Shown here: positions 35,921 through 45,859 of the stretch, in pieces
Layout: each line of letters begins with the position of its first letter
Numbering within the stretch: the first letter of the stretch is position 1
Assembly: GCF_030070105.1 (NCBI RefSeq)
Contig: NZ_JASJOO010000002.1
Span: forward strand, 682,001 to 746,000
Direction: 5' to 3'
DNA length: 64,000 bases
DNA from: Bermanella sp. WJH001
GTDB lineage: Bacteria; Pseudomonadota; Gammaproteobacteria; Pseudomonadales; Oceanobacteraceae
Notes under the pieces: model-generated
Seen by the model: the letters and a program-made list of their open reading frames with translations, nothing else
The model's database searches: none
What the model was told of the DNA's origin: nothing
Made by a program: the position numbers and the translations under genes

Positions 35921-37591
35921 TTAACTGTTTAACGACTTGTCTTCGCGCAAACCAATGGTTAAATTGAAGACAGGTTTATCACTTGAGTGATCAAAACGAT
36001 CCGCAACGTAATACCCTTCACGCTCAAACTGGAAAACCGTCTCAGGGGCCACATTAGCAAGTGCCGGTTCAATCAAACCTGTTTTCACAGTTAAAGATTC
36101 TGGGTTTAAACATTCCATAAAATCTTTTTTGCCGCCATCAGGATTGGCATCGGTAAATAAACGATCATACATACGAAGCTCTGCTTCTACCGCATGTTTA
36201 CAGCTTACCCAATGCACCACACCTTTAGGCTTGTCGCCGTCTTCTGGATCACAGCCCAGTGTATTTTCAATAAGTGACGCATTCACCTGGGTGATATTGC
36301 CTTGCTCGTCTTTTTCAAAACCATCGGCTTGAATCACATAACCGTGGCGCAGACGAATACGTTTGCCCACACAGAATTTTTTCTTGAATTTTTTACTGTA
36401 CTCTTCTTTAAAATCATCTTGATCAATAAAGATTTCATTAGTGAACGGCATGTCACGTTCGCCAAGTTCTTCTCTGTCTTGTAAGTAAGGTACCGTTAAC
36501 GTTTCATCATGATCCGCGTTCATATTGGTAATGACCACTTTAAGCGGATTAATCACACACATGGCCCGTGGTGCATTTTGATTTAAGTCATCGCGAATAA
36601 AAAACTCAAGCTGCGCAACATCCACCGTACCATCGGTTTTGGCAACGGCTAATGAATCACAAAAATTACGAATGGCAGCTGGAGTATAACCACGACGGCG
36701 CATACCACTAATAGTTGGCATACGTGGGTCATCCCAACCATTCACCACGTTACCTTCTACCAAGGCACGCAATTTACGTTTGCTGGTTACGGTGTAGTTA
36801 ATGTTTAAACGGCCAAACTCATATTGGTGAGGCTCAGCCGGCGTTGCTAAGTTTTCAATAAACCATTCATACAGTGGTCGGTGATCCGCAAACTCAAGTG
36901 TACATACCGAGTGAGTAATCCCTTCAATGGCATCTGATTGGCCATGAGCAAAGTCATAACTCGGATAGATGCACCACTTGTCACCAGTTTGATGGTGACT
37001 CGCTTTTTTAATGCGGTAAATGTACGGGTCACGCATGCTCATATTTGGAGAGGCCATATCGATTTTCACACGCAAACCACACGCGCCTTCATCAAATTCA
37101 CCTGCACGCATTTTTTCAAACAGTTCAAGGTTTTCTTCAATACTGCGATCACGAAACGGGCTATTTTTACCCGGCTGCTCAAAGCTGCCGCGGTACTCTT
37201 TAGCTTGCTCAGCCGACAAATCACACACATAGGCTTTGCCTGCTTTAATTAAATCAATCGCCCAAGTATGCAGTTGATCAAAATAATCAGAGGTATAACG
37301 GATATCCCCTGCCCACTGAAAGCCCAACCAGCGCACGTCGTCTTGAATAGACTGTACGTATTCGTCTTCTTCTTTCTCTGGGTTGGTATCATCAAAACGC
37401 AGATTACACTGACCACCAAACTGCTGAGCTAGGCCAAAATTCAAACAAATGGATTTAGCATGGCCAATGTGTAAGTAACCATTTGGCTCTGGTGGGAATC
37501 GAGTGACGATATTGCTGTGTTTACCACTGGCAAGGTCTTCGTTAATGATTTTCTCGATAAAATTAACGGGTTTTGCCTTTTCTTCTGTCAT
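35921..37591 (-). CDS. glnS: glutaminyl-tRNA synthetase
   Basis: A 556-residue class I synthetase that charges tRNA-Gln directly. It has the HIGH element in [18 protein letters not shown] at about residues 32-49 and the KMSKS equivalent VTSKRKL near 268-274, with the anticodon-binding barrels at the C-terminus. Length agrees with E. coli GlnS (554). It is divergent from ppiB. Confidence 0.96.
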   Translation of the reverse strand: MTEEKAKPVNFIEKIINEDLASGKHSNIVTRFPPEPNGYLHIGHAKSICLNFGLAQQFGGQCNLRFDDTNPEKEEDEYVQSIQDDVRWLGFQWAGDIRYTSDYFDQLHTWAIDLIKAGKAYVCDLSAEQAKEYRGSFEQPGKNSPFRDRSIEENLELFEKMRAGEFDEGACGLRVKIDMASPNMSMRDPYIYRIKKASHHQTGDKWCIYPSYDFAHGQSDAIEGITHSVCTLEFADHRPLYEWFIENLATPAEPHQYEFGRLNINYTVTSKRKLRALVEGNVVNGWDDPRMPTISGMRRRGYTPAAIRNFCDSLAVAKTDGTVDVAQLEFFIRDDLNQNAPRAMCVINPLKVVITNMNADHDETLTVPYLQDREELGERDMPFTNEIFIDQDDFKEEYSKKFKKKFCVGKRIRLRHGYVIQADGFEKDEQGNITQVNASLIENTLGCDPEDGDKPKGVVHWVSCKHAVEAELRMYDRLFTDANPDGGKKDFMECLNPESLTVKTGLIEPALANVAPETVFQFEREGYYVADRFDHSSDKPVFNLTIGLREDKSLNS

Positions 37592-37741
37592 TTCTTAAGC
37601 TCAATTGAATATGGCCTTGGGTCGCTCTTTTGCTGCGTTTGCAATGAGAGTGGGGAGATTTCCCCTGCCCGCTGGCTAGAAAAATATAAAAGCCGTATTA
37701 TACGCACCCTTTAAACACAAGCACATAGAAAAGGTGATCCC

Positions 37742-38245
37742 GTGACTCAGGTTCTATTAAAAACCAGTTTTGGCGACATTAAGTTGTCTCTAGATGCAGA
37801 AAAAGCCCCTAAAACTGTTGAAAATTTCATCAACTACGTAAAAGAAGGCTTTTATGATGGCTTGATTTTCCACCGTGTAATCGATGGTTTCATGGTTCAA
37901 GGCGGCGGCATGGAAAAAGACATGAGTCAGCGTCCAGCCACTCAAGGCACCATTCAGAACGAAGCGGACAACGGCCTATCTAACAAGGCAGGCACCATCG
38001 CTATGGCTCGCACCATGGACCCACACAGTGCTTCTAACCAGTTTTTCATTAACGTTAAAGACAACGGCTTCCTAGATCACACTGGCAAAAACCCTGAAGG
38101 CTGGGGTTACTGTGTATTTGGTGAAGTCGTAGAAGGCATGGATGTGGTTAACCGCATGAAAGGCGTGAAAACGGGCATGGCCATGGGTCACCAAGATGTG
38201 CCGGTTGAACCAATCACCATCGACAGCACTGAAATCGTAGAATAA
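37742..38245 (+). CDS. ppiB: cyclophilin-type peptidyl-prolyl isomerase B
   Basis: A 167-residue cytoplasmic cyclophilin. It has [14 protein letters not shown] (about 40-53) with the catalytic Arg, then [18 protein letters not shown] (about 82-99), matching E. coli PpiB in order and length. It lacks a signal peptide, so it is not PpiA. The start is a GTG with AAGGTG upstream. It is followed 8 bp later by lpxH. Confidence 0.94.
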   Translation: MTQVLLKTSFGDIKLSLDAEKAPKTVENFINYVKEGFYDGLIFHRVIDGFMVQGGGMEKDMSQRPATQGTIQNEADNGLSNKAGTIAMARTMDPHSASNQFFINVKDNGFLDHTGKNPEGWGYCVFGEVVEGMDVVNRMKGVKTGMAMGHQDVPVEPITIDSTEIVE

Positions 38246-38253
38246 GCCAAAAC

Positions 38254-38982
38254 ATGAGCACTTGGTTTATTAGCGATTTACACCTAGCGCCAGAGGAGAC
38301 CCGCATTACTGCGGGTTTTCTTGATTTCATGCTAGAACCCCAAGCAGGCGACTCACTTTACATATTGGGTGATTTTTTTAACTACTGGATTGGGGATGAT
38401 GTGCAACACCCATATATCGAGCAAATCCAGCAGGTTCTTAAAGCCACACAAGAGCGCGGTGTTGCTGTATTTTTTATGCATGGCAACCGTGATTTTTTAC
38501 TCGGTGAGACATTTTGCAAAGCCGCGGGCATGACATTATTAAGCGACCCCACGGTTATCGACCTTGACGGTGAACCGGTTGTACTGATGCATGGCGATAG
38601 TCTTTGCACCCGTGATGAAGCCTATATGGCCTTTCGTAAAATGGCCCGAGCCCCTCAGTGGCAGCAACAATTTCTAAACCAGTCCATTGAAGAGCGCATT
38701 GCATTTGCACAAAAAGCCCGTGATGAAAGCCAGTCAAGCAACAGCATGAAAGAAGAGTCCATTATGGATGTCACCCCTGCTGAAGTGGATATAGAGCTGA
38801 CAAAGCTTAATTCAAAGCGCATGATTCATGGCCATACCCATCGCCCTGCCATTCATAACTGGCAACATAATGGCCAAGCCCTTGAACGCATTGTATTAGG
38901 GGATTGGTACACCAAGGGTTGGTACTTAAAAGTAGATAACAACCAATACAATTTGGTTGAGTTCGATTTACCCACTGCTTAA
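38254..38982 (+). CDS. lpxH: UDP-2,3-diacylglucosamine diphosphatase LpxH
   Basis: A 242-residue metallophosphoesterase that makes lipid X for lipid A synthesis at the inner face of the cytoplasmic membrane. It has the metal motifs in order: ISDLHLAP (7-14), GDFFNYWIGDD (about 39-49), HGNRDFL (about 78-84), LMHGDSLC (about 110-117) and HGHTHRPA near 195. The length matches the family. It follows ppiB by 8 bp, a common arrangement. Confidence 0.96.
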   Translation: MSTWFISDLHLAPEETRITAGFLDFMLEPQAGDSLYILGDFFNYWIGDDVQHPYIEQIQQVLKATQERGVAVFFMHGNRDFLLGETFCKAAGMTLLSDPTVIDLDGEPVVLMHGDSLCTRDEAYMAFRKMARAPQWQQQFLNQSIEERIAFAQKARDESQSSNSMKEESIMDVTPAEVDIELTKLNSKRMIHGHTHRPAIHNWQHNGQALERIVLGDWYTKGWYLKVDNNQYNLVEFDLPTA

Positions 38983-39000
38983 AACGCGATAGAGGTCAGT

Positions 39001-39189
39001 ATGATTTTACGTTTATTAATCACGGCGATGATGCTACTGGCCGTTGCCAAGTATTACTTGCACGATACTAAACAAACTGAAAAGACTCGTCCTAGCGCGC
39101 AAATCGACCAAATTCACGACCAGTTAAATGACATCCAAGCCAGACAAGCTGAACAAAAGAAACAACAACTAGAACAATTAGGTTTATAG
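39001..39189 (+). CDS. small membrane-anchored coiled-coil protein
   Basis: A 62-residue protein with one N-terminal hydrophobic helix (MILRLLITAMMLLAVAKYYL) and a charged, Gln-rich tail (QIHDQLNDIQARQAEQKKQQ) typical of a short coiled coil. GAGG lies upstream of the ATG. It follows lpxH by 18 bp and probably shares its transcript. No family is recognised. Confidence 0.65.
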   Translation: MILRLLITAMMLLAVAKYYLHDTKQTEKTRPSAQIDQIHDQLNDIQARQAEQKKQQLEQLGL

Positions 39190-39276
39190 GTTTACATTTA
39201 AACCTTGAGCTAGCGCAATTATGTTTCGTTGTACGTCTTCTACAATCATACTTATACCCTAACAAAGGCTTAAAAC

Positions 39277-39516
39277 ATGAATCCAGAGATCATCAGCTTA
39301 CTTGGCTATTGCGGCCTAATTAACATGGGAATTTTAGTGTTTTGGTTTGCTGCTTTATTATTGGGCGGCGAATTCATGATTAATTTTCACACTCGCCTAT
39401 TTGGTGCCAGCAGCGAAAAAATCATGTTGGTTCACTACCAATTGATGGGCTTATATAAACTACTCAACTTTATGTTTTTCTTGGTTCCGTGGTTAGTATT
39501 AACTCTACTAAAATAA
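39277..39516 (+). CDS. DUF6868-like two-helix membrane protein
   Basis: A 79-residue protein with two hydrophobic segments (about 14-33 and 55-78) separated by FHTRLFGASSEKIMLVHYQLMG. The pattern fits the DUF6868 family of small membrane proteins of unknown function. It lies 87 bp after the previous gene and before a terminator. Confidence 0.75.
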   Translation: MNPEIISLLGYCGLINMGILVFWFAALLLGGEFMINFHTRLFGASSEKIMLVHYQLMGLYKLLNFMFFLVPWLVLTLLK

Positions 39517-39540
39517 CGCTTAAAACCTCAAATAACACAC

Positions 39541-39577
39541 AAAAAAGCTCCAACTAAATAATAGTTGGAGCTTTTTT
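39541..39577. terminator. bidirectional terminator
   Basis: AAAAAAGCTCCAACTA, a short loop, TAGTTGGAGCTTTTTT: a perfect stem of at least ten bp. It separates the DUF6868-like gene from the convergent lipoprotein gene. Confidence 0.88.
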
Positions 39578-39598
39578 GTTATCTACAAACAGAAGCAA

Positions 39599-40261
39599 TT
39601 ATGCTTTTGTTGGGTTAAGTAGCTCAGCAATGATTTTATTCATTTCAACTGGCATTTGAGCCAACACTGCACTTTCAGATAATGTAATGTCTTTTTCAAT
39701 ATATGAAACTATTTTGTTTGTTTCTAAATCCATCACACCACCAAACGCAGTCACTTTCTTAACAAAAGGAATCTGCATACCAGAAGCAGAATCGACATGT
39801 AACACAACTACATACTTGAAGTTATAGTTAGGATCTTTAATCACACCCGCTGATTTAAGCTTGCCGGTTAACATTTTCATCTTAGAGTCTAGCTCAGCTG
39901 CATACTTAGCTGCACTACCAGTCATTTCCATTTCATCTTTGTTTACTTGGCGACGCATATTTTCACCAAGTGTCCAAGATAGATTACCGACAGTACTATA
40001 TAGCTGCTGACCAGAGATAACGGAAGCACCATATTCACTTAAAGCACCAGAAGAGATAGCTAAACCCGTTTCTAAATTATCACCTGGCACACCATGCAGA
40101 CTGATAGGAAAAATAAACGCTGGGTTATTTGCAGTAACTGGTAGAGGGAATTCTTGATCGGCATTACTTTTAACCATTGGTGAACTACAGCCACCTAAAG
40201 TTAAAGATAAAACAAGAAGAGATACAACTGAAGTTAGTGAAGTCAATTTCATTTTTTTCAT
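39599..40261 (-). CDS. lipoprotein of unknown function
   Basis: A 220-residue exported protein. The signal ends in the lipobox LTLGGC (cysteine at about residue 25), so it should be lipid-modified. After the lipobox there is an Asp- and Ser-poor segment, then a mixed alpha/beta domain with no motif I recognise. It is followed by the shared terminator. It lies downstream of the acyl-CoA dehydrogenase on the same strand, but 95 bp away, and may not belong to that cluster. Confidence 0.75.
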   Translation of the reverse strand: MKKMKLTSLTSVVSLLVLSLTLGGCSSPMVKSNADQEFPLPVTANNPAFIFPISLHGVPGDNLETGLAISSGALSEYGASVISGQQLYSTVGNLSWTLGENMRRQVNKDEMEMTGSAAKYAAELDSKMKMLTGKLKSAGVIKDPNYNFKYVVVLHVDSASGMQIPFVKKVTAFGGVMDLETNKIVSYIEKDITLSESAVLAQMPVEMNKIIAELLNPTKA

Positions 40262-40356
40262 CCTTTTTAAAAAATGCCGAGGCAGTGTATCAGCACTTTT
40301 AAAAGGATCAACATAGCCTTACATAATATAAGACTATGTCATTAGATTGAAATATT

Positions 40357-41523
40357 TCAAATTTTTAATTGCTTGGCAATAATTTCGTTCATGATTTCTC
40401 GTGTACCACCACCAATAGACAGTATGCGATTATCGCGATACAAACGCTCAACCACACTTTCGCGCATCAAGCCCATACCGCCAAATATCTGCACCGCTTC
40501 ATAGGTCACAAAGTCACTCACGTCCGTTGCAAAGTTTTTGGCCATACTCACTTGTTTTACCTGGTCGATACCGGCATTCATATTGGCAGCCACGTTATAC
40601 ATCATGGTTTTACTGACTTCTAATTTCGTCGCCATCTCAACCAATTTATGTTTAATCACTTGATACTTACCAATGGCACGGCCAAAGGCCTCACGCTCTT
40701 TTACGTATTTATAACACTCTTCTAATGCAAGCTCTGCCGTCATATTTGCCATAGATGTTAGCATTAACCTTTCACTTTGAAAGTTCGTCATAATGGCAAA
40801 AAACCCGGTATTTTCTACCCCAATTAAGTTTTCAGCCGGTACCATGCAATCTTCAAAAAACAGCTCTGCCGTGTCTGATGCCCACCAACACATTTTTTTA
40901 AGGCTTTTACCCACATTAAAGCCTGGCGTGCCCTTTTCTATCATTAACAAACTGATTCCACCAAAACCATCACCACCTGTACGCACGGCTACCGTGTAAT
41001 AGTCAGCACGAACACCTGAAGTAATAAACGTTTTACTGCCGTTAACTTTATAAAAGGTCCCGTCTTGTGTTGTTATTTTTTCAGCGCGAGTTTTAAGGTT
41101 TGCTACATCTGAACCCCCACTTGGTTCAGTAATGGCCAAAGCACAAATTTTGTCACCGGCAATCACCGCAGGCATGACTTTTTGTTTTAGCGCTTCACTG
41201 CCCCATTTTGCAATTGGCGGCAGCCCAATGTCTAACGAGCCTAAACTTGAAACCAAACCGGCACTGGTTGAACGCATAATTTCTTCTGAAAAAACCAGCT
41301 TATGAAAAACATCCGCTTTAGTGCCACCGTATTTTTCATCAAAACCAATGCCTAAAAACCCAGCATCCCCCGCCATTTTATAAATTTCACGTGGAAAGGT
41401 ATTTTGCTCTTCCCAGTCATCAATGTGAGGTAAAATTTCTTTATCAACAAACCGCTTAATACTGTCACGCAAGGCGTGATGAGTTTCATCAAAATAAGGA
41501 GGGGTAACAGAAACTTTGGACAT
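40357..41523 (-). CDS. acyl-CoA dehydrogenase of the catabolic cluster
   Basis: A 388-residue FAD-dependent acyl-CoA dehydrogenase. It has the FAD/substrate motif ALAITEPSGGSDVANLKT and the C-terminal IFGGMGLMRE. The Glu that is the base in medium-chain enzymes is Gly here (SIGGGTREIM), so the base is expected in helix G (FQSERLML), as in isovaleryl-CoA and long-chain enzymes. This suits a branched substrate. It lies 115 bp after the biotin carboxylase and may have its own promoter. Which cluster step it performs is unknown. Confidence 0.85.
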   Translation of the reverse strand: MSKVSVTPPYFDETHHALRDSIKRFVDKEILPHIDDWEEQNTFPREIYKMAGDAGFLGIGFDEKYGGTKADVFHKLVFSEEIMRSTSAGLVSSLGSLDIGLPPIAKWGSEALKQKVMPAVIAGDKICALAITEPSGGSDVANLKTRAEKITTQDGTFYKVNGSKTFITSGVRADYYTVAVRTGGDGFGGISLLMIEKGTPGFNVGKSLKKMCWWASDTAELFFEDCMVPAENLIGVENTGFFAIMTNFQSERLMLTSMANMTAELALEECYKYVKEREAFGRAIGKYQVIKHKLVEMATKLEVSKTMMYNVAANMNAGIDQVKQVSMAKNFATDVSDFVTYEAVQIFGGMGLMRESVVERLYRDNRILSIGGGTREIMNEIIAKQLKI

Positions 41524-41638
41524 GAGAGTAGCCTATAATTATTGGTATGAATGTTTACACCTGCTCAAACTATCATTGAAACAGATGCAAACAATGGCAA
41601 AAACACTCTAAAGCTTGGCCTAAACAATCAAATATTTA

Positions 41639-43645
41639 TTAAGCCGACTCCACTTCAGGCGCTACATTTTCTGACTCTATTTCTACTAATAACTGGCGAC
41701 CTTTCACTTGATCCCCTTTACTTACCAAAATAGATTTGATCACACCATCACTGTCGGCTTTCATACTGTGTTCCATTTTCATGGCTTCAAGTACAACCAA
41801 GGTTTGGCCTTTTTTAACGCTTTGACCATCCTCAACTAAAACATCAATAATGCCGCCATCCATACTGGCTTTAATGAGCCCGCTACCTGCTGAATCAGCA
41901 CTGATCGCTGGCGCATGGGTCATATCTTCAATAAAGACACAACCTTCATGAGTATTTAAGTACACACCATTTTTATAAAATGCAAAACTAACGGTCTTAG
42001 CCACACCCTGCTCACTGTAACGCAAGGTATTTTCAGAAAATGCTTGTAAGGTAACCGTTATTTCATCTTCATCCACTTGCAGCAAAAATGTTTTTTCTTG
42101 GCTATTAACCACATTGACTGCCACTTTGTGTTTGTCAGTCACACATACTAGATCAAACCAAGTGGGGGCTGGATTTGAATTTCGCCAAAAACCACGCTCC
42201 AACGCATCTGAATTTTTTTGTGCGGCGTTTAAATAAAATAGCCATGCAGCAAGAGCTTGCTGCCAAGAAGTCAAAGGATGAGGGGTTAGCGATTTATCAT
42301 TATTAAATGAGGATTCAATAAATGCAGTGGTGGCACCGCCAGTTGCAAATACCTCATGCTGTAAAATATTAAATAAAAATCCACGGTTGGTGCGCACACC
42401 TAGTAGTTCAATTTTTTTCAAAGATGCCATTAAACGGCGACGTGCTTGGTCTCGGTTATCACCATATGCAATCACTTTAGCAAGCATAGGGTCGTAAAAC
42501 GGCGTAATAGTTTGCCCTTCTTTGATACCGGCATCCATTCTTAAGCCATCACCTTGCGCGTACTGCCAACGTAATACCTCACCAGTTTGTGGCATAAACC
42601 CTAATGCAGGGTCTTCGGCATACAAACGTACTTCCATGGCATGCCCTTCAATTGTGACCTCTTCCTGTGTTTTAGGTAAAAGGCCACCCGCTGCAATTGT
42701 TAGCTGCCAGGCCACCAGATCCACATCAGTGACAAGTTCTGTCACTGGGTGCTCTACTTGCAAGCGGGTGTTCATTTCAAGGAAGTAAAAGTTGCCAGCA
42801 TCATCCGTTAAAAACTCAACGGTACCCGCGCCCACATATTCACAAGCAAGGGCTGCATTTACAGCCGCTTCACCCATTTTTTGTCTAAGCTCAGGATTAA
42901 CAAACGGAGATGGCGCTTCTTCTACTACCTTTTGGTGACGACGTTGCACAGAGCAATCGCGCTCACCTAAATAGATGCAATTGCCGTGACGATCGGCAAA
43001 TACTTGTATTTCAATATGACGCGGACTAATAACCGCTTTTTCTAAAATAATTTCATCACTGCCAAACGCGTTTAACGCCTCTGACTTAGCTGTTTTAAGT
43101 TGTTCTAAAAAATCCTTTTCAGCGTGCACTAAACGCATACCACGACCACCACCACCTGCCGCGGCTTTGACCATGATGGGATAACCAATTTCGTTGGCAT
43201 GGGAGAGCAGGGTTTTCTCGTCTTGATCTGCCCCTTCATAACCTGGAATACAGGGCACACCCGCTTTTATCATTTCGATTTTAGCTAAACGCTTATTACC
43301 CATTAATTCAATGGCTTTTGGGTCCGGCCCAATAAAGGTAATATCAGCCGCCTGACAGGCCGCACAAAAATCCGTATTTTCAGATAAAAAACCGTAACCT
43401 GGGTGAACCGCTTGTGCCCCTGTTTTTTTGCAAGCCTCTATAATTTTTTCGATCACCAAGTAACTTTGATTCACTTGGGCAGGACCTATGCATACCGCTT
43501 CATCTGCAAACGCAACATGGGGTGCATCGGCATCTGCTTCACTGTAAACCGCTACGGTTTCATACCCCATGGCTTTTGCGGTTTTTAATACACGCAAGGC
43601 AATTTCACCACGGTTTGCCACTAATACTTTTGTAAATTCAGCCAT
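41639..43645 (-). CDS. atuF: biotin carboxylase/BCCP subunit, probable geranyl-CoA carboxylase alpha (AtuF)
   Basis: A 668-residue biotin-dependent acyl-CoA carboxylase alpha subunit. It has the biotin carboxylase ATP-grasp region (KAAAGGGGRGMRLVH), the HPGYGFLSEN stretch, and a C-terminal biotinyl domain with EAMKMEHSM, K623 being the biotin lysine. This layout is shared by methylcrotonyl-CoA and geranyl-CoA carboxylases. Order and partners favour the geranyl enzyme. GGAG precedes the ATG. The 186-bp gap to atuE carries two REP-like elements. Confidence 0.75.
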   Translation of the reverse strand: MAEFTKVLVANRGEIALRVLKTAKAMGYETVAVYSEADADAPHVAFADEAVCIGPAQVNQSYLVIEKIIEACKKTGAQAVHPGYGFLSENTDFCAACQAADITFIGPDPKAIELMGNKRLAKIEMIKAGVPCIPGYEGADQDEKTLLSHANEIGYPIMVKAAAGGGGRGMRLVHAEKDFLEQLKTAKSEALNAFGSDEIILEKAVISPRHIEIQVFADRHGNCIYLGERDCSVQRRHQKVVEEAPSPFVNPELRQKMGEAAVNAALACEYVGAGTVEFLTDDAGNFYFLEMNTRLQVEHPVTELVTDVDLVAWQLTIAAGGLLPKTQEEVTIEGHAMEVRLYAEDPALGFMPQTGEVLRWQYAQGDGLRMDAGIKEGQTITPFYDPMLAKVIAYGDNRDQARRRLMASLKKIELLGVRTNRGFLFNILQHEVFATGGATTAFIESSFNNDKSLTPHPLTSWQQALAAWLFYLNAAQKNSDALERGFWRNSNPAPTWFDLVCVTDKHKVAVNVVNSQEKTFLLQVDEDEITVTLQAFSENTLRYSEQGVAKTVSFAFYKNGVYLNTHEGCVFIEDMTHAPAISADSAGSGLIKASMDGGIIDVLVEDGQSVKKGQTLVVLEAMKMEHSMKADSDGVIKSILVSKGDQVKGRQLLVEIESENVAPEVESA

Positions 43646-43744
43646 GTTGCTTCTCCAACCTCAGACCACTTTATTGCTTACTGCGTTATTTATTATTTTT
43701 TCACTCGCATACCCAATGCAATCGCTACGCTCATGGGGCACACA

Positions 43745-43763
43745 GGGTGCGAGTTCGTACATC
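43745..43763 (-). repeat. REP-like element upstream of the carboxylase gene
   Basis: On the - strand GATGTACGAACTCGCACCC shares GTACGAACTCGCAC with copy 2 at 30394. Confidence 0.5.
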
Positions 43764-43789
43764 TTCCATAAACAGTATTATTTAAGTTT

Positions 43790-43816
43790 GTACGAGGGCG
43801 CCCCTGCGCCCGATAC
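43790..43816 (+). repeat. REP-like element, opposite orientation
   Basis: GTACGAGGGCGC-CCCT-GCGCCCGATAC: GTACGA head and a six-bp GGGCGC/GCGCCC stem. It faces the copy at 43745. Confidence 0.55.
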
Positions 43817-43831
43817 ACCAAACATTATCAA

Positions 43832-44647
43832 CTAAGCATTCCAAGGTGCCGGTTTCTTTTGAATAAACGCCATGGTTCCTGCCACACCCTCTTGCCCCTG
43901 AACGGCTGCGCTGAATGCCTTCGCCGCTTCGTCAATTAATTCCGATGCCTCGTGTTCAGCGGCTTTTAAAATCAACTGCTTAGTCACCGCATTTGCTTGA
44001 GGGGCACATGATTTTATTTGATCGAGGGTTCGCCCTAACAACACCTCAAGCTCGGCATTATCTTTTGCAAAAAAATGACTGATGCCTAACTTAACCGACT
44101 CTTCACCACCAAAACGCTCACCTAATAACGCTAAACGTCTTGTTTGTGTTAAGCCAATACGTTTAACAACAAACGGGGCTATTTGCGCAGGCGGAATACC
44201 TAAACTGGTTTCAGGTAAACCAAATTTTGCTGTATCGGTTGCAATTGCCACATCACTGACACAAGCCAAACCAAAGCCACCGCCTAACACCGCACCTTCT
44301 AAGACGGTGATCACAACTTGAGGTATGTGATTCATTTTTAAAATCAATTCACCAAATTGCTTATTCAACTCAAAGTAAGGATCTGAGTCACTTTTTGCAG
44401 CTGCGGCTCGCGCATTAGCCATATCTTTAATGTCGCCACCAGCACAAAAGTGCCCACCTTCACCACGTACGATGACGGCTCGTACCGACAGATCGGTTTG
44501 TAAAGCATCCAGCACTTGTGACAACTCACCGACCATGGCCAAACTCATGGCATTACGCGCCTGTGGTCGGTCTAACGTTAAATGCAATACCCAAGGGTTT
44601 TGCTCGTCCCGTTCTAACTTAATGCAGGTGTAAGCTTGCTCTAACAT
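43832..44647 (-). CDS. atuE: enoyl-CoA hydratase/isohexenylglutaconyl-CoA hydratase (AtuE-like)
   Basis: A 271-residue crotonase-family enzyme. It has the oxyanion-hole segment GGHFCAGGDIKDMA and the catalytic Glu region KFGLPETSLGIPPAQIAPFV. In the atu pathway this position hydrates isohexenylglutaconyl-CoA. I moved the start to the ATG at 44647, because the upstream ATG (44659) provides GGGAG five bases before it. The gene follows atuD by 23 bp. Confidence 0.75.
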   Translation of the reverse strand: MLEQAYTCIKLERDEQNPWVLHLTLDRPQARNAMSLAMVGELSQVLDALQTDLSVRAVIVRGEGGHFCAGGDIKDMANARAAAAKSDSDPYFELNKQFGELILKMNHIPQVVITVLEGAVLGGGFGLACVSDVAIATDTAKFGLPETSLGIPPAQIAPFVVKRIGLTQTRRLALLGERFGGEESVKLGISHFFAKDNAELEVLLGRTLDQIKSCAPQANAVTKQLILKAAEHEASELIDEAAKAFSAAVQGQEGVAGTMAFIQKKPAPWNA

Positions 44648-44670
44648 GATGGCTCCCATTTAAACTGTGA

Positions 44671-45828
44671 CTATTTCGCTTTCTTAGGAAGAATATCCAT
44701 GTACTTACAAATGATGCCCAGCATAATTTCATCTGCACCACCACCAATAGACGCTAAACGGCCATCACGATAAACCTGTGAAATAGGATTGTCTGTGGTG
44801 AAACCCATTCCACCCCAATACTGCAAACAGCTATCCGCTACTTCGCGAATTAAGCGACCGCCTTTTAACTTACACATGGAGGCCAGCTTGGTCACATCTT
44901 GCTTTTGCATCATTAATTCAGTAGCCCGATAGGTCAGTGCACGCAGTGATTCAATCTCAGTTTGTAATTCAGCCAAACGAAAATGAATGGATTGATTATT
45001 AATAAGGGGCTGACCAAAGGTTTTACGCTCACGGGTATATTCGATGGTTTTTTCTACACATTGCTCAAGTGTAATCAAGCCACTCGCTGCACCCCACAAA
45101 CGCTCTTCTTGAAACTGCAACATTTGCAGCATAAAACCAGTGCCTTCAGCACCGATTCGATTACGTTGTGGTACCCGTACATCATCAAAATAAACAGGCG
45201 CGGTATCACTTGAACGCATACCGATCTTATCGATTTTTTCCCCTACCGTTACGCCCTTGGTATTGGCTGGTACGATAATTAATGATTTATTTTTATGAGG
45301 TTTATCATCACTGGTATTGGCAAGCACACAGAAAAAGTCAGCCTGTGTGGAGTTTGTGATCCACATTTTTGAACCATTGATTATGTAATCATCACCGTCT
45401 TTTTTAGCGGTGGTTTTTAAACCCGCCACATCTGAGCCTGCACCCGTTTCTGATACAGCAATGGCCGCTACATAATCACCAGCAATGGCTGGCGCTAAAA
45501 ATTCTTCTTTTAGTTCATGGCTACCAAATTTAGCAATAGCAGGGGTTGCCATATCGGTTTGCACACCAATTGCTAACGGCACACCACCACATGTGGCATA
45601 CCCTAATGCTTCGGCTGCGTAAATATTATAGGAATGATCTAACCCCATGCCGCCGTATTTTTCGTCTTTATTAATCCCTAAAAGACCAAGGTCACCCATT
45701 TTTTTAAATACTTCATGGGCCGGAAATGCACCCGCCTTTTCCCACTCGGCAACATTTGGATTAATTTCGTTTTCTACGAAATTTTTCATGGTGCGAAATA
45801 TTTCTTTATGTTCGTGAGTAATGATCAT
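44671..45828 (-). CDS. atuD: acyl-CoA dehydrogenase, probable citronellyl-CoA dehydrogenase (AtuD)
   Basis: A 385-residue acyl-CoA dehydrogenase. It has VSETGAGSDVAGLKTTAKKD, WGGMGFTTDNPISQVYRDGR and the C-terminal GGGADEIM, where Gly replaces the medium-chain Glu; the base is expected in FQEERLWG, as in isovaleryl- and long-chain enzymes. It lies between the carboxyltransferase and the hydratase, as atuD does in P. aeruginosa. The sequence resembles its neighbour at 40357 but is clearly distinct. Assignment to citronellyl-CoA rests on position. Confidence 0.72.
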   Translation of the reverse strand: MIITHEHKEIFRTMKNFVENEINPNVAEWEKAGAFPAHEVFKKMGDLGLLGINKDEKYGGMGLDHSYNIYAAEALGYATCGGVPLAIGVQTDMATPAIAKFGSHELKEEFLAPAIAGDYVAAIAVSETGAGSDVAGLKTTAKKDGDDYIINGSKMWITNSTQADFFCVLANTSDDKPHKNKSLIIVPANTKGVTVGEKIDKIGMRSSDTAPVYFDDVRVPQRNRIGAEGTGFMLQMLQFQEERLWGAASGLITLEQCVEKTIEYTRERKTFGQPLINNQSIHFRLAELQTEIESLRALTYRATELMMQKQDVTKLASMCKLKGGRLIREVADSCLQYWGGMGFTTDNPISQVYRDGRLASIGGGADEIMLGIICKYMDILPKKAK

Positions 45829-45859
45829 GTTGTTATCCTTAAAAATATAAATAGAAATA

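Noticed and set aside
37651-37666. GGGGA/TTCCCC palindrome upstream of ppiB as a terminator or REP
   Set aside because: No T-run follows on either strand. It shares a little with the CCCCTGC motif of the repeats, but too little to call.
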